Assembly (NCBI GenBank): GCA_948735595.1
Contig: CAPXSA010000012.1
Coordinates: 1-64,000, forward strand
Origin: an uncultured Clostridia bacterium
Lineage (GTDB): Bacteria > Bacillota > Clostridia > TANB77 > CAG-508
Reading direction: 5' to 3'
Length of the DNA stretch: 64,000 nt
Positions 1-8,248 of this stretch are shown piece by piece. Every line of letters starts with the position of its first letter. Within the stretch, counting starts at the first letter, position 1. The notes beneath the pieces were generated by a model. That model ran no database searches. It worked only from the letters and a program-made list of their open reading frames with translations, and was not told the origin of the DNA. The position numbers and the translations under genes are program-made.

Positions 1-2
1 AA

Positions 3-110
3 GAACTAGATGAATATATAAATTACTACAATAATAGTAGAATAAAGTTAAGGCTAAATGGTAAAAGTCCAATTCAGTACAGAATGGATTTCTACCCTAA
101 AACAGCATAG
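3..110 (+). CDS. IS3-family transposase (OrfB), C-terminal end only
   Basis: The first 35 codons of the window read in frame as the tail of an IS3/IS150-type DDE transposase, with the typical YINYYNNSRIK run followed by LNGKSPIQYR, and stop at 108-110. The 5' part lies outside the window. This family cuts and pastes its own IS via a DDE integrase core; only the part after the last catalytic residue is visible. The downstream DNA (about 116-140) looks like the right terminal inverted repeat of such an element. It marks the left edge of the mobile region. Confidence 0.8.
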   Translation, partial: ELDEYINYYNNSRIKLRLNGKSPIQYRMDFYPKTA

Positions 111-113
111 ACA

Positions 114-140
114 CTTGTCCAACTTTTGTGGGTCACTTCA
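114..140. mobile_element. Probable right end (terminal inverted repeat) of the IS3-family element
   Basis: Directly after the transposase stop codon comes a GTCCAACTTTTGTGGGTCA-type sequence typical of IS150-like element ends. The left end lies outside the window, so the inverted repeat pair and the target duplication cannot be checked. Confidence 0.5.
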
Positions 141-149
141 AAGTTCTAA

Positions 150-364
150 CACACTAGAACTTCAGCAGAAGTTCTGTGTGCAAGGGGAAGTAAATTCCCC
201 TTTGAACCCCTTTTTAGCACACTCAATATTCAATTTGTTTTGCTAACGCAAAATCAAATTCAATATTCTCGTGTGATAGAAAAATATTCGCCAAAGGCTC
301 TTATTTTTCTAAGTAGCTTTTGTCAGCTTAGATAGACTGCGTCTATACGAAGCTCACAAAAGCC
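150..364. repeat. Cluster of four consecutive stem-loops
   Basis: No gene is evident between 111 and 681. Four inverted repeats follow each other: 150-180 (CACAC-T-AGAACTTC, loop AGCA, GAAGTTCT-GTGTG), 184-200 (GGGGAA/TTCCCC), 218-274 (outer CACAC/GTGTG, inner TTTTGC/GCAAAA) and 316-363 (GCTTTTGT and AGCTT paired to AAGCT and ACAAAAGC, with an inner TAGAC/GTCTA). It could be a structured RNA, the end of an older element or an origin region. No family was recognised. Confidence 0.5.
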
Positions 365-494
365 TTCTATGTTGTAGAAAATAAAGTTTACTTAATTCTT
401 TATAATTTCTAGTAATTTTTTTTCATTTTTTTTGCTTAAACAATGAACTAAGCAAGGTTACAGCAACTGGTTAAAAGCAAGCAAGTAGTGGTTT

Positions 495-534
495 CCCCGC
501 AACCACAAATTTTATTAGAGTCGCAAGAGATTGT
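495..534. repeat. Left 40-bp direct repeat (attL candidate)
   Basis: Forty bases starting CCCCGCAACCACAAATTTT are identical to 26538-26577. The first part (CCCCGCAACCA) is the 3' end of a tRNA acceptor stem plus CCA, and the rest resembles the tRNA 3' flank. Sequence upstream of this copy does not fold into a tRNA. The repeat lies about 150 bp from the integrase stop codon, the usual place for an attachment site. Confidence 0.75.
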
Positions 535-681
535 AGACTCTTATTTTTTTGACTTTGACGTAATTTTGACGTAAATGGGGACAGCTTGGGGACACAGGCT
601 GTCAAATCCCTTTAAAATAGACTAAAACACGTCTTGTGGTTTTAAAAAAGCAATTTTTGTAATTATATTGAAAAAGAGTAA

Positions 682-1872
682 TTAGTTTTTATCTACTAAT
701 AAATTTTGCAAGACTATACCTGCACTTCTATTATGAGAAGCTAAAGGATGGACATAGAAATTAAATGTTGTACTTATTTGAGCATGTCCTAATCTTGCTG
801 CTACAACTGCTACATCTACATTTTGTGAAATAAGAAGAGTAGCATTTGTATGTCTGATACCATGAAAATTAATTACAGGTAGTCCAATTCTTTTAATAAA
901 TTTACCAAACCATTTACTTACTGTATCTGGGTGCATAGGTTTTCCGTTATCTTGAACAAATAATCTATCAGAATCGTACCAGAACTCACCACAAAGCTCT
1001 TTTTGGTTGTCATACCATAGTTTATATTCTTCTAACATTTCAACCACTGAATCAGGTATAGAAACATTTCTATATGAACTTGATGTTTTCGGTTCTTTTG
1101 TATATATACCTTTTTCAGGAAGATATTGACTTGCTTTATTTATAGCAATTTCTTTATTCTTGAAATCAATATCATTCCATTCAAGTCCCATTAATTCTCC
1201 AAGTCTTGCTCCTGTAAAAACATCTAAAATGATTGCAACTTTATATTTAAATTCATTTTCCTGAAGTGTATTTAAGTTATTTAAAAGAACTTTACATTGT
1301 TCATCATCATAAAATTTACGTTTTGCTCTAGAAGCTCTTGGTGGTTGAACTCTATCAGCAGGATTAAATGGTATTAGTTGCCAATATACAGCTTTGTGTA
1401 GCATAGAACTTATTAATCTATGATGTTCTAGAATAGTTTTCTTAGATAATGGTTTTAAAGTTCTTTCTCCATTATTTTTAGCAAGTCTTCTTATTTGTGT
1501 ATCTTGTTCTAGCATATCATATAATTTCATAAGATCTGTTGGTTTGATTTTTTCTAAAGTAAAAGAACCTAAATATGGTAAAATTCGAGTTTCTAACATT
1601 CTTACATATCTTTTATAAGTGGATGGTGCTAATTCTTTTTCACCATAATTTATTTGCCATACATGAAAGAACTCTTCAAATGTTATAGGTTTTCCTTCTG
1701 GAATAAGTCCATGATTTGCTTCAGTTACAAATTCAGCAAGTGCAACTTCTGCATCTTTGCGAGAACCATGAATTGTTTTTGTTCTTTTAGCTCGAGAACC
1801 ATCTAAATTTTTACCAGTTGATACTATTAACCTGTAAGTATTTTCACCTCTTTTTTCAATACTCCCAGCCAT
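682..1872 (-). CDS. Tyrosine recombinase / integrase of the mobile element
   Basis: Site-specific recombinase of the Tn916/phage integrase type, which joins attP and attB. The protein has an N-terminal arm-binding region, a SAM-like core-binding domain (about residues 60-170) and a C-terminal catalytic domain with R223 (GARLGEL), H337-x-x-R340 (HGIRHT), H363 (LGHAQ) and the nucleophile Y373 (FYVHP), so it looks active. The longer reading frame begins at a GTG at 1884, but that GTG lies inside the Shine-Dalgarno AGGAGGTG. The ATG at 1872, seven bases downstream, is the better start (396 aa). It sits next to the left att repeat and transcribes towards it. Confidence 0.93.
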   Translation of the reverse strand: MAGSIEKRGENTYRLIVSTGKNLDGSRAKRTKTIHGSRKDAEVALAEFVTEANHGLIPEGKPITFEEFFHVWQINYGEKELAPSTYKRYVRMLETRILPYLGSFTLEKIKPTDLMKLYDMLEQDTQIRRLAKNNGERTLKPLSKKTILEHHRLISSMLHKAVYWQLIPFNPADRVQPPRASRAKRKFYDDEQCKVLLNNLNTLQENEFKYKVAIILDVFTGARLGELMGLEWNDIDFKNKEIAINKASQYLPEKGIYTKEPKTSSSYRNVSIPDSVVEMLEEYKLWYDNQKELCGEFWYDSDRLFVQDNGKPMHPDTVSKWFGKFIKRIGLPVINFHGIRHTNATLLISQNVDVAVVAARLGHAQISTTFNFYVHPLASHNRSAGIVLQNLLVDKN

Positions 1873-1931
1873 TGCCTTTTTCACCTCCTTTCGGCATACC
1901 TATGGGTGGGAGAGGATATGTATATATTTAT

Positions 1932-3071
1932 TTAAATATCTTTGTCATCGTACTTATCAAATTTATCAATACTTTTCTGCATCCATTCGTTTAATTCGCT
2001 TTCAGTTGTTTTTCCTTGTTTGTATTTTTTTAAGTTTTGTTGAGAAGATTGTTTCCATTGTGCAAAATATTTTGCTTTTTCACTATAAGGATTTATTTTT
2101 CCTCTTTGAATTTGCATTAATATTCTTTGATACGTTTTCTTGTATAATTTATAAGCTTCTACATCTCCAATACTTTTTTTAAATGTTTCAGCAGCACCTA
2201 TAACCCTACAAGATTTTTCATTATTATAGTAAACAATATCACAATATATTTCAGATTCCTTTGAAGTAGGAATAAAGTATTTGCCACAATTCTGACATTT
2301 TTTAATAGTAACATATGTATTCATTGCAATTTCATTTAAAGAAACAAATATCATATTAGATAAGTATGATGAGTGATAGATGTGACTTGTTTTATAGCTT
2401 AATTTTCCATCTTTGATACTCTTTCTAATTTTACTCGGATTTGCTAGGTTTGGACTTAATCCATCTGTTCCATTAACAAATAAGGTATTAAAATATATAT
2501 TTGTTTGCCTAGTATAATTGTATAAATCATTTCTTAAAGCATATGATAAAAACTTAATATGAGATAGTTCGTCTTTATAAGAATCGGAATTATCTAAATT
2601 ATATACAAAGTTAATACAATCTTTAATTTTCTCTTGTAATTCTATAATTATTTCTTTTGATTGTTCGAAAATTTCAGTATAATATTTAAAAAATTCGCTA
2701 GGAACTTCACATGAGTTTGCTTTATAAATGTCATTCACATATTCTTTTAATAGTTCAATTCCATAAAAACCAAAGAAAGTATTATAAGATGTTAGAGAAT
2801 TTGAAAAGTCAGCATTTAAGAATCTAATTAGAAACATACCATATTTTTCTTCTAATGGATGAAAATAATCTCTTTTAACTAAAGAACATTTTGTGTTAGG
2901 AAATTTATATGTAGTATGTTCTAATAATATTTCTTTATATGTATTATTTATCTTTTTATTAAATGTTAAATTACAATTCATTAAAGGTGTTACATAGAAC
3001 TCCTTTTTTTCTTTTTTATTAAACCATATGGCGAAACCATTATCAGTTGGTATTTCGGGGTTTTTAAACAT
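1932..3071 (-). CDS. Zinc-ribbon protein of integrative elements (DUF6076-like), function unknown
   Basis: 379 residues, mostly helical and rich in Phe, Tyr and Lys. A treble-clef or zinc-ribbon-like cluster is visible at C259, C262, C277 and C288, followed by a basic, helical C-terminal tail. Proteins of this kind commonly sit beside integrases in clostridial conjugative elements; I recall the family as DUF6076 but cannot verify it here. It lies just upstream of int on the same strand (gap 59 bases) and is divergent from the excisionase/replication operon. A regulatory role is possible from that position. No catalytic motif is seen. Confidence 0.6.
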   Translation of the reverse strand: MFKNPEIPTDNGFAIWFNKKEKKEFYVTPLMNCNLTFNKKINNTYKEILLEHTTYKFPNTKCSLVKRDYFHPLEEKYGMFLIRFLNADFSNSLTSYNTFFGFYGIELLKEYVNDIYKANSCEVPSEFFKYYTEIFEQSKEIIIELQEKIKDCINFVYNLDNSDSYKDELSHIKFLSYALRNDLYNYTRQTNIYFNTLFVNGTDGLSPNLANPSKIRKSIKDGKLSYKTSHIYHSSYLSNMIFVSLNEIAMNTYVTIKKCQNCGKYFIPTSKESEIYCDIVYYNNEKSCRVIGAAETFKKSIGDVEAYKLYKKTYQRILMQIQRGKINPYSEKAKYFAQWKQSSQQNLKKYKQGKTTESELNEWMQKSIDKFDKYDDKDI

Positions 3072-3096
3072 TAATTGACAACTCCTTAGTATATTC

Positions 3097-3204
3097 TTGT
3101 GAGAAATTTAAAATATATTTTATGAATTTTCTTGACTTTTTATAAAAAGCTATATATAATGTGCTTGTAAAAAATAAAAAATATCTAATGTGAATTTCTC
3201 ACAA
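3097..3204. promoter_or_regulatory. Divergent control region: promoter flanked by a 12-bp inverted repeat
   Basis: A near-consensus rightward promoter lies at TTGACT (3132-3137), 17 bases, TATAAT (3155-3160), and would drive the excisionase/replication genes. It is bracketed by TTGTGAGAAATT at 3097-3108 and its exact reverse complement at 3193-3204, one upstream of -35 and one downstream of the start point. This arrangement fits operators for a repressor. The leftward DUF6076-like gene starts at 3071, so it may share the control. Confidence 0.6.
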
Positions 3205-3317
3205 CACTATTTTACAATAAATAAAATTAAAAATCAATAGATATCATAATTTTTTACAAAAGTTTTGGGCTTATTTTATACAAATAAGAATTTAAGGAGA
3301 AGGGAGGCAGTCTATAA

Positions 3318-3512
3318 GTGGTACAAGAAGTAAAAAGAACAACATTAACAATGAAAGAAGCAGCTGACTATTTAGGAATATCCTATTGGCTCATTAATCA
3401 ATTAGCAAAAAGAAAGCAAATTCCTTGTTCTAAAGTCGGCGGAAAGTATTTATTCAGAGTGAAAGTATTAGATGAATATCTAACACAAAAAGAAGAAGCA
3501 TCGGTACAATAG
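3318..3512 (+). CDS. Excisionase-like helix-turn-helix protein
   Basis: 64-residue protein with the MerR/excisionase HTH pattern TMKEAADYLGISYWLINQLAKR followed by a short wing and KYLFRVKVLDEYL. Such proteins bend att DNA and bias the tyrosine integrase toward excision; some act as transcription factors. The start is GTG at 3318, ten bases after AAGGGAGG. It is the first gene downstream of the 3132 promoter and 15 bases ahead of the replication gene, so excision and replication are probably co-expressed. Confidence 0.8.
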   Translation: MVQEVKRTTLTMKEAADYLGISYWLINQLAKRKQIPCSKVGGKYLFRVKVLDEYLTQKEEASVQ

Positions 3513-3527
3513 GAAGGAGGTAAGAAG

Positions 3528-4025
3528 ATGGTACAAGTCCAGTGGCTAAAAGTTTACACAGATATTTTTGATAATGAGAAAATGAAGAAATTACTCAGAA
3601 ATAGAGATGGGGACACTTATTTTAGAGTATGGATTCAACTTTTAACATTAGCAGCAAAAAGTAATCAACATGGAGCTATCTTACTTGGAGAAAATATTCC
3701 AATGTCAAAAGAAGATCTGGCTAAGGTTATGCACAAAACTTTGAATAAATTGGAAAAGATTATACAAGATTTACACAAACTTGACATGATTATCATCGAG
3801 AAAGAAACAATTTGTATAAAAAATTGGGATATGTACCAAAGTGCCGATGAGTTAGAAAAGCTCCGAGAATCAAACAGAAGAAGACAACAGAAATATAGAG
3901 ATAAACAAAAAGATAGTAACGTTATAGTAATATCAAGTAACACTGAAGATAAGAATAGAGAAGAAAAAAATAAGAATAGACAAGATATAAGTAATTTAGA
4001 AAATGAAAGTGGTTTTAAAGAATAA
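3528..4025 (+). CDS. Replisome organizer-like replication initiation protein
   Basis: 165 residues. The first about 120 match the phage replisome organizer N-terminal type (WLKVYTDIFDNEKMKKLL, then FRVWIQLLTLAAKSNQHG and a winged-helix-like region). The tail is Lys/Glu/Asn-rich and low in complexity. Such proteins bind the origin of a phage or integrative element and recruit the helicase loader. The DnaC-like gene follows at once. The ribosome-binding site GGAAGGAGG lies just upstream of the ATG. It suggests that the element can replicate after excision. Confidence 0.75.
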   Translation: MVQVQWLKVYTDIFDNEKMKKLLRNRDGDTYFRVWIQLLTLAAKSNQHGAILLGENIPMSKEDLAKVMHKTLNKLEKIIQDLHKLDMIIIEKETICIKNWDMYQSADELEKLRESNRRRQQKYRDKQKDSNVIVISSNTEDKNREEKNKNRQDISNLENESGFKE

Positions 4026-4071
4026 AGAAGTAATTAATTTGAAAAAGAAAATTAGAATGGAAGGAGGAAAT

Positions 4072-4884
4072 ATGGTTCAAACAGAAACTTTAAACAAAGT
4101 AAATTGCAAATTTTGTGGTAAAGAGCTAGAACAAAAAGAATTATTATTTCAATTAAACGATAGGCAATTCTCAATAGAAGGACAAACTGAAAGATGTGAT
4201 TGTCAAGAATCTAAAATATACTGGGAAAAGATTGAATATGAAAAAAAGCAAAAAGAAATGATAGCTGAAACACAAAGAAAAAACGATGTAATAAATAAAT
4301 TATATAATAATAGTAAAATGAATATTAGACTAAAATTATATAGTTTTAATAATTATAAAGTTACGTCTGAAAATAAAAAAGCTCTTAATAAAGCAAAAGA
4401 ATATGCAGAAAATTATATTAAAAAAACAGAAAAAGGTAGCTTGTTTATAACAGGTGGAGTTGGAACTGGTAAAACACATTTAGCAGCAAGTATTGCCAAT
4501 GAATTAATAAGAAATGAAATACCAGTTGTATTCGGAACATTAATAAATTTGTTAAATGATATTAAAGATAGTTATAGTTCAGATGGTGAAAAAGAAGGAT
4601 ATATTATTGAAAGATATTCCAAAGTAAATATGTTAATAATAGATGATTTAGGCAAAGAAAGACCCAGTGAATGGACATTAGAAAAGTTATTTACAATTAT
4701 AAATAATCGTTACGAAAATAATTTACCAGTAATAATAACTACAAATTATAATCGAGATAAATTGAGAGAAAGGCTTTCAAATAATAAAAATTATGAGATA
4801 GTAGACTCAATAATATCAAGATTATATGAGATGTGTAAAGGCATTGCTATTTATGGAAATGATAAAAGAAAAGAGTTAGTATAA
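4072..4884 (+). CDS. DnaC/IstB-like helicase loader ATPase
   Basis: AAA+ ATPase expected to load the replicative helicase on the element. The N-terminus carries a zinc-ribbon-like set C12, C15, C42, C44, then a Lys/Glu-rich helical stretch. The ATPase core has Walker A GGVGTGKTH (about 128-136), Walker B LIIDDLGKE (about 188-196) and sensor-1-like VIITTNY. The open frame extends back to 4003, overlapping the upstream gene, but AAGGAGG at 4061-4067 places the start at ATG 4072 (270 aa). It pairs functionally with the replisome organizer upstream. Confidence 0.88.
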   Translation: MVQTETLNKVNCKFCGKELEQKELLFQLNDRQFSIEGQTERCDCQESKIYWEKIEYEKKQKEMIAETQRKNDVINKLYNNSKMNIRLKLYSFNNYKVTSENKKALNKAKEYAENYIKKTEKGSLFITGGVGTGKTHLAASIANELIRNEIPVVFGTLINLLNDIKDSYSSDGEKEGYIIERYSKVNMLIIDDLGKERPSEWTLEKLFTIINNRYENNLPVIITTNYNRDKLRERLSNNKNYEIVDSIISRLYEMCKGIAIYGNDKRKELV

Positions 4885-4968
4885 GTCCGCAAAACTAAAA
4901 ATACTAACCCCAATATTTATAAATATATTTTAATATAAAAGATGAAAAAAGTAAATAGAAATGACTAG

Positions 4969-5008
4969 AAAAGTACTTGGATTTTAACAAAAAAGTCCAA
5001 GTATTTTT
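4969..5008 (+). terminator. Intrinsic terminator after the replication genes
   Basis: Stem of AAAAGTACTTGGA and TCCAAGTATTTTT (one G-T pair or mismatch) with a 14-base A-rich loop and a T-run in the 3' arm. It ends the xis-rep-dnaC unit about 85 bases after the dnaC-like stop. Confidence 0.75.
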
Positions 5009-5077
5009 CAAAATAGAGATGAAAATATGTACTAATTTAGGTGCATATATTAGTGATTAATTGTATTAGCAAGCAAT

Positions 5078-5130
5078 GAATTTCGTCAGCTCGAAATTCT
5101 ATATGGGGAAAATCCCCAATCCCCTTTTTT
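5078..5130. other. Candidate origin of transfer (oriT)
   Basis: Just upstream of the relaxase gene lies a perfect hairpin GAATTTCG-TCAGCT-CGAAATTC (5078-5099), followed by a second hairpin GGGGA/TCCCC (5105-5117) and a T-run. The order (inverted repeat next to a short unpaired segment, directly before the relaxase) is typical of oriT sites of MOBP-type mobilizable elements. The nick site cannot be assigned from sequence alone. Confidence 0.45.
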
Positions 5131-5156
5131 AATATGAAAGTGAGGTGAGAATTAGA

Positions 5157-6527
5157 ATGGCGACAACGAGTTTATGGAAGGTAGAAAGTAGAATAGATCA
5201 TGTTGTAGATTATGCTACTGATAAAGATAAAACCAAAAATAAATATTATAATCAATTTAATAATTTTTCTAGTGTAAGAGATTTGCTTTCGTATGCTACT
5301 AATCCAGACAAAACTGAAAAACAATTTTTTACAACAGGAATTAATTGCAAAGTAGAAGATGCAGTTAAGCAAATGGAATTTGTGAAAACATTATATGGAA
5401 AAGAAGACGGAATACTTGCTTTTCATGGATATCAATCTTTTGATAAAGGAGAAGTTACTCCAGAAATTGCTCATGAAATAGGAGTTAGACTTGCTGAAGA
5501 AATGTGGGGAGATAGATTCCAGATTGTAGTATCAACACATTTAAATACAGAGCATATTCATAATCATTTTGTACTAAATTCTGTTTCATTTAAAGATGGA
5601 CTCAAATATTATAGTGATTTAACTAATACAGCTTTATTAAGAAAAACATCAGATGATTTATGTGATGAATATGGATTAAAAGTGCTAGAAGAAAAGCCAT
5701 GTAAATCTGGGATTAATTTTGAAAATTTCTATAAAAAATCTATTAGAGATTCAGATTATTATAAATTTGCAAAAGAAGATTTAGACTATGCAATAAAACA
5801 TTCTTATACTCAAAAAGAATTCCATCAGTATTTATCATCAATGGGATATAGTTATTATTATAGGGCAAATAAATTATGTATAAGGAGAGAACCATATAAA
5901 AGAAATATCAGAGTTGAAAGAGCTTTTGGAGAAGAATATTCTGTAGAAAATATTAGGCAAAGAATAATAGCAAATGATTTTATTCCCAAACAGCAAATAA
6001 TTCTATATAAAAGAGCTACTTTAAAGTTTTATGGAAGGAAAAATATTTTTAGAAAGGCATATAAACCTAAAGGAATAGTTGCTTTATATTATTACTATAG
6101 ATTTTTATTGGGATTGCATAAAAGAAATAATGTGCAGTATAAATTGACTCCAAAAATGAGAGAAGAAGTAAAAAAGATGGATAAGTATTCGGAAAGAATA
6201 AGATTCTTGTGCAAATACAAGTTAGAAACCCTAGACAATGTGGATGAGCTGAAAACAAAGAAGTTAAGAGAAAAACAAGATATTTTAAATACAAGAAATA
6301 GATTATATTATAAAAGAGGAAATGTAGATAATGAAACAGAGAAAAATGATATTACAAAGCAAATAATTGCAGTTACAACTGAGCTAAAAAGAGTAAAAAA
6401 GGAAATTAGAATGTGTGATGAAGTCACAGATAATGTTCATAGTATGAAAGAGCAAATAAGAGAAACTGAAGAAAAATCAAAAGGAAAGGAAAGACAAAAG
6501 AAGAAAGATAGAAAATATGATAGGTAG
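5157..6527 (+). CDS. Relaxase / mobilization nuclease (MobA/VirD2 type)
   Basis: Nicks one strand at oriT and pilots it during conjugation. The N-terminal relaxase domain (about 1-170) shows LAFHGYQSF (H90), THLNTEHIHNHF (metal-binding H133, H135, H137) and NSVSF, i.e. MOBP motifs; Tyr residues at 19 and 46 are candidate nucleophiles. The C-terminal half is basic and helical with a Lys/Glu-rich coiled tail. The frame opens at GTG 5145, but GTGAGGTGAG places translation at ATG 5157 (456 aa). No type IV secretion genes are visible, so the element is mobilizable rather than self-transmissible within this window. Confidence 0.88.
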   Translation: MATTSLWKVESRIDHVVDYATDKDKTKNKYYNQFNNFSSVRDLLSYATNPDKTEKQFFTTGINCKVEDAVKQMEFVKTLYGKEDGILAFHGYQSFDKGEVTPEIAHEIGVRLAEEMWGDRFQIVVSTHLNTEHIHNHFVLNSVSFKDGLKYYSDLTNTALLRKTSDDLCDEYGLKVLEEKPCKSGINFENFYKKSIRDSDYYKFAKEDLDYAIKHSYTQKEFHQYLSSMGYSYYYRANKLCIRREPYKRNIRVERAFGEEYSVENIRQRIIANDFIPKQQIILYKRATLKFYGRKNIFRKAYKPKGIVALYYYYRFLLGLHKRNNVQYKLTPKMREEVKKMDKYSERIRFLCKYKLETLDNVDELKTKKLREKQDILNTRNRLYYKRGNVDNETEKNDITKQIIAVTTELKRVKKEIRMCDEVTDNVHSMKEQIRETEEKSKGKERQKKKDRKYDR

Positions 6528-6532
6528 TAATT

Positions 6533-6577
6533 AAATCTATTTCTTGAAATTTATATGTTTTGAGAAATAGATTTTTT
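6533..6577 (+). terminator. Intrinsic terminator after the relaxase
   Basis: AAATCTATTTCT pairs perfectly with AGAAATAGATTT, followed by a T-run. It separates the mobility genes from the type I R-M operon. Confidence 0.85.
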
Positions 6578-6625
6578 GTCGAAAAAAGTAGAAAACTTCA
6601 AAGGATAGGAAGTTCTTGCAAAATA

Positions 6626-6664
6626 TTGATAAATTAAGTTTTTTATGATATAAAATATAATAGA
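6626..6664 (+). promoter_or_regulatory. Promoter of the type I R-M operon
   Basis: TTGATA (6626-6631), 17 bases, TATAAA (6649-6654); an overlapping TATAAT lies at 6656-6661. The 24 bases 6641-6664 recur identically at 26979-27002 upstream of the type II R-M operon, which suggests shared ancestry or shared regulation of the two promoters. Confidence 0.6.
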
Positions 6665-6691
6665 GAATTTGTATTTAAAAGGAGCAGTATT

Positions 6692-8245
6692 ATGATAAAT
6701 AATCGAGAAAGAGAAGAACTACATAAGGCTATATGGTCAATAGCAGATGATTTAAGAGGTTCAGTAGATGGATGGGATTTTAAACAATATATTTTAGGTA
6801 TAATGTTTTATAGATATATTTCAGAAAATATAACAAATTATATAAATGAAGGAGAAAGAAAAGCAGGAGATATTGATTTTGACTATGCAAAATTAAAAGA
6901 TAGTGAAGCAGAAACTGTAAGAGAAGAAATGGTAAAAGTTAAAGGCTTTTTTATACTTCCTTCAGAGCTTTTTGTTAATGTTTGTAAAATAGCAAGAAAT
7001 GATGAAAACTTAAATGAAACATTAGAAAAGGTATTTAATAATATAGAAAATTCTGCCAAAGGTGCTGAAAGTGAAGATGACTTTTCAGGACTATTTGATG
7101 ATATAGATGTAAATAGTAATAAATTAGGTGCAACAGTTAGTAAAAGAAACGAAAAACTTATAAAAATTCTTGAAGGAATAGCCAATATTAATTTAGGAAA
7201 TTATCAAGATAATCAAATTGATGCTTTTGGAGATGCCTATGAGTTTTTAATGACTATGTATGCATCAAATGCAGGTAAATCTGGTGGAGAATTTTATACC
7301 CCACAAGAAGTTAGTGAACTTTTAACTAAACTTGCTATTGTTGGAAAGACATCAGTAAATAAAGTATATGATCCTGCTTGTGGTTCAGGTTCATTATTAT
7401 TAAAATCTGCAAAAATACTTGGAAAAGAAAATGTTAGAAATGGCTTTTATGGACAAGAGATAAACTTAACTACATATAACCTTTGTAGAATAAATATGTT
7501 TTTACATGATATTGGATATGATAAATTTGATATAGCATGTGAAGATACTTTAACATCTCCACAACATTGGGATGATGAACCTTTTGAAGTTATAGTTTCA
7601 AATCCACCATATTCTATTAAATGGGCAGGAGATGATAATGCTGTGTTAATTAATGATCCAAGATATGCACCTGCCGGAGTACTAGCTCCAAAATCAAAAG
7701 CAGATTTTGCGTTTATAATGCATTCTCTATCATGGTTAGCAACAAATGGTACTGCATCAATAGTTTGTTTTCCAGGTATATTATACAGAGGTGGAGCAGA
7801 ACAAAAAATAAGAAAATATTTAATTGATAATAACTTTGTAGATTGTATTATTCAGCTACCAGATAACTTATTCTTCGGAACAAGTATTGCTACTTGTATA
7901 ATGGTTTTAAAGAAAAGCAAAAAAGATAATAGCACACTATTTATAGATGCAACAAATGAATGCGTTAAAGTAACAAATAATAATAAATTAACTGATGAAA
8001 ATATAAATAATATAGTTGATATATTTACTAAAAGAGAAGATAAAGAATATGTTGCTAAACTTGTTTCTAATAAAGAAATAGAAGAAAATGATTATAATTT
8101 ATCAGTTGCAACTTATGTAGAAAAAGAAGATACAAGAGAAAAGATAGATATAGTTAAATTAAATAAAGAAATTGATGAAATAGTAGCAAAAGAAAATATA
8201 CTTCGTGAAGAAATTAAAAAAATTATTTCAGAAATTGAGGTGTAG
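6692..8245 (+). CDS. hsdM: Type I restriction-modification methyltransferase subunit HsdM
   Basis: Adenine-N6 DNA methyltransferase subunit; with HsdS it methylates host sites, and with HsdR it forms the restriction complex. 517 residues, the usual family length. The N-terminal helical HsdM domain (about 1-150) is followed by the N6-MTase domain with SAM motif DPACGSGSLLL (227-237) and catalytic NPPY (304-307). A C-terminal helical tail contacts HsdS. The gene is first in an hsdM-PIN-hsdS-hsdR operon with a 3-base gap to the next gene. It appears intact. Confidence 0.95.
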   Translation: MINNREREELHKAIWSIADDLRGSVDGWDFKQYILGIMFYRYISENITNYINEGERKAGDIDFDYAKLKDSEAETVREEMVKVKGFFILPSELFVNVCKIARNDENLNETLEKVFNNIENSAKGAESEDDFSGLFDDIDVNSNKLGATVSKRNEKLIKILEGIANINLGNYQDNQIDAFGDAYEFLMTMYASNAGKSGGEFYTPQEVSELLTKLAIVGKTSVNKVYDPACGSGSLLLKSAKILGKENVRNGFYGQEINLTTYNLCRINMFLHDIGYDKFDIACEDTLTSPQHWDDEPFEVIVSNPPYSIKWAGDDNAVLINDPRYAPAGVLAPKSKADFAFIMHSLSWLATNGTASIVCFPGILYRGGAEQKIRKYLIDNNFVDCIIQLPDNLFFGTSIATCIMVLKKSKKDNSTLFIDATNECVKVTNNNKLTDENINNIVDIFTKREDKEYVAKLVSNKEIEENDYNLSVATYVEKEDTREKIDIVKLNKEIDEIVAKENILREEIKKIISEIEV

Positions 8246-8248
8246 TAG

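Noticed and set aside
58..246. 62-aa open frame on the + strand at the left end
   Set aside because: It starts inside the IS3 transposase end in another frame and runs through the terminal repeat and hairpins; no ribosome-binding site or homology.
440..505. Complete tRNA gene ending at the left att repeat
   Set aside because: The 75 bases before CCCCGCAACCA form no D, anticodon or T arm.
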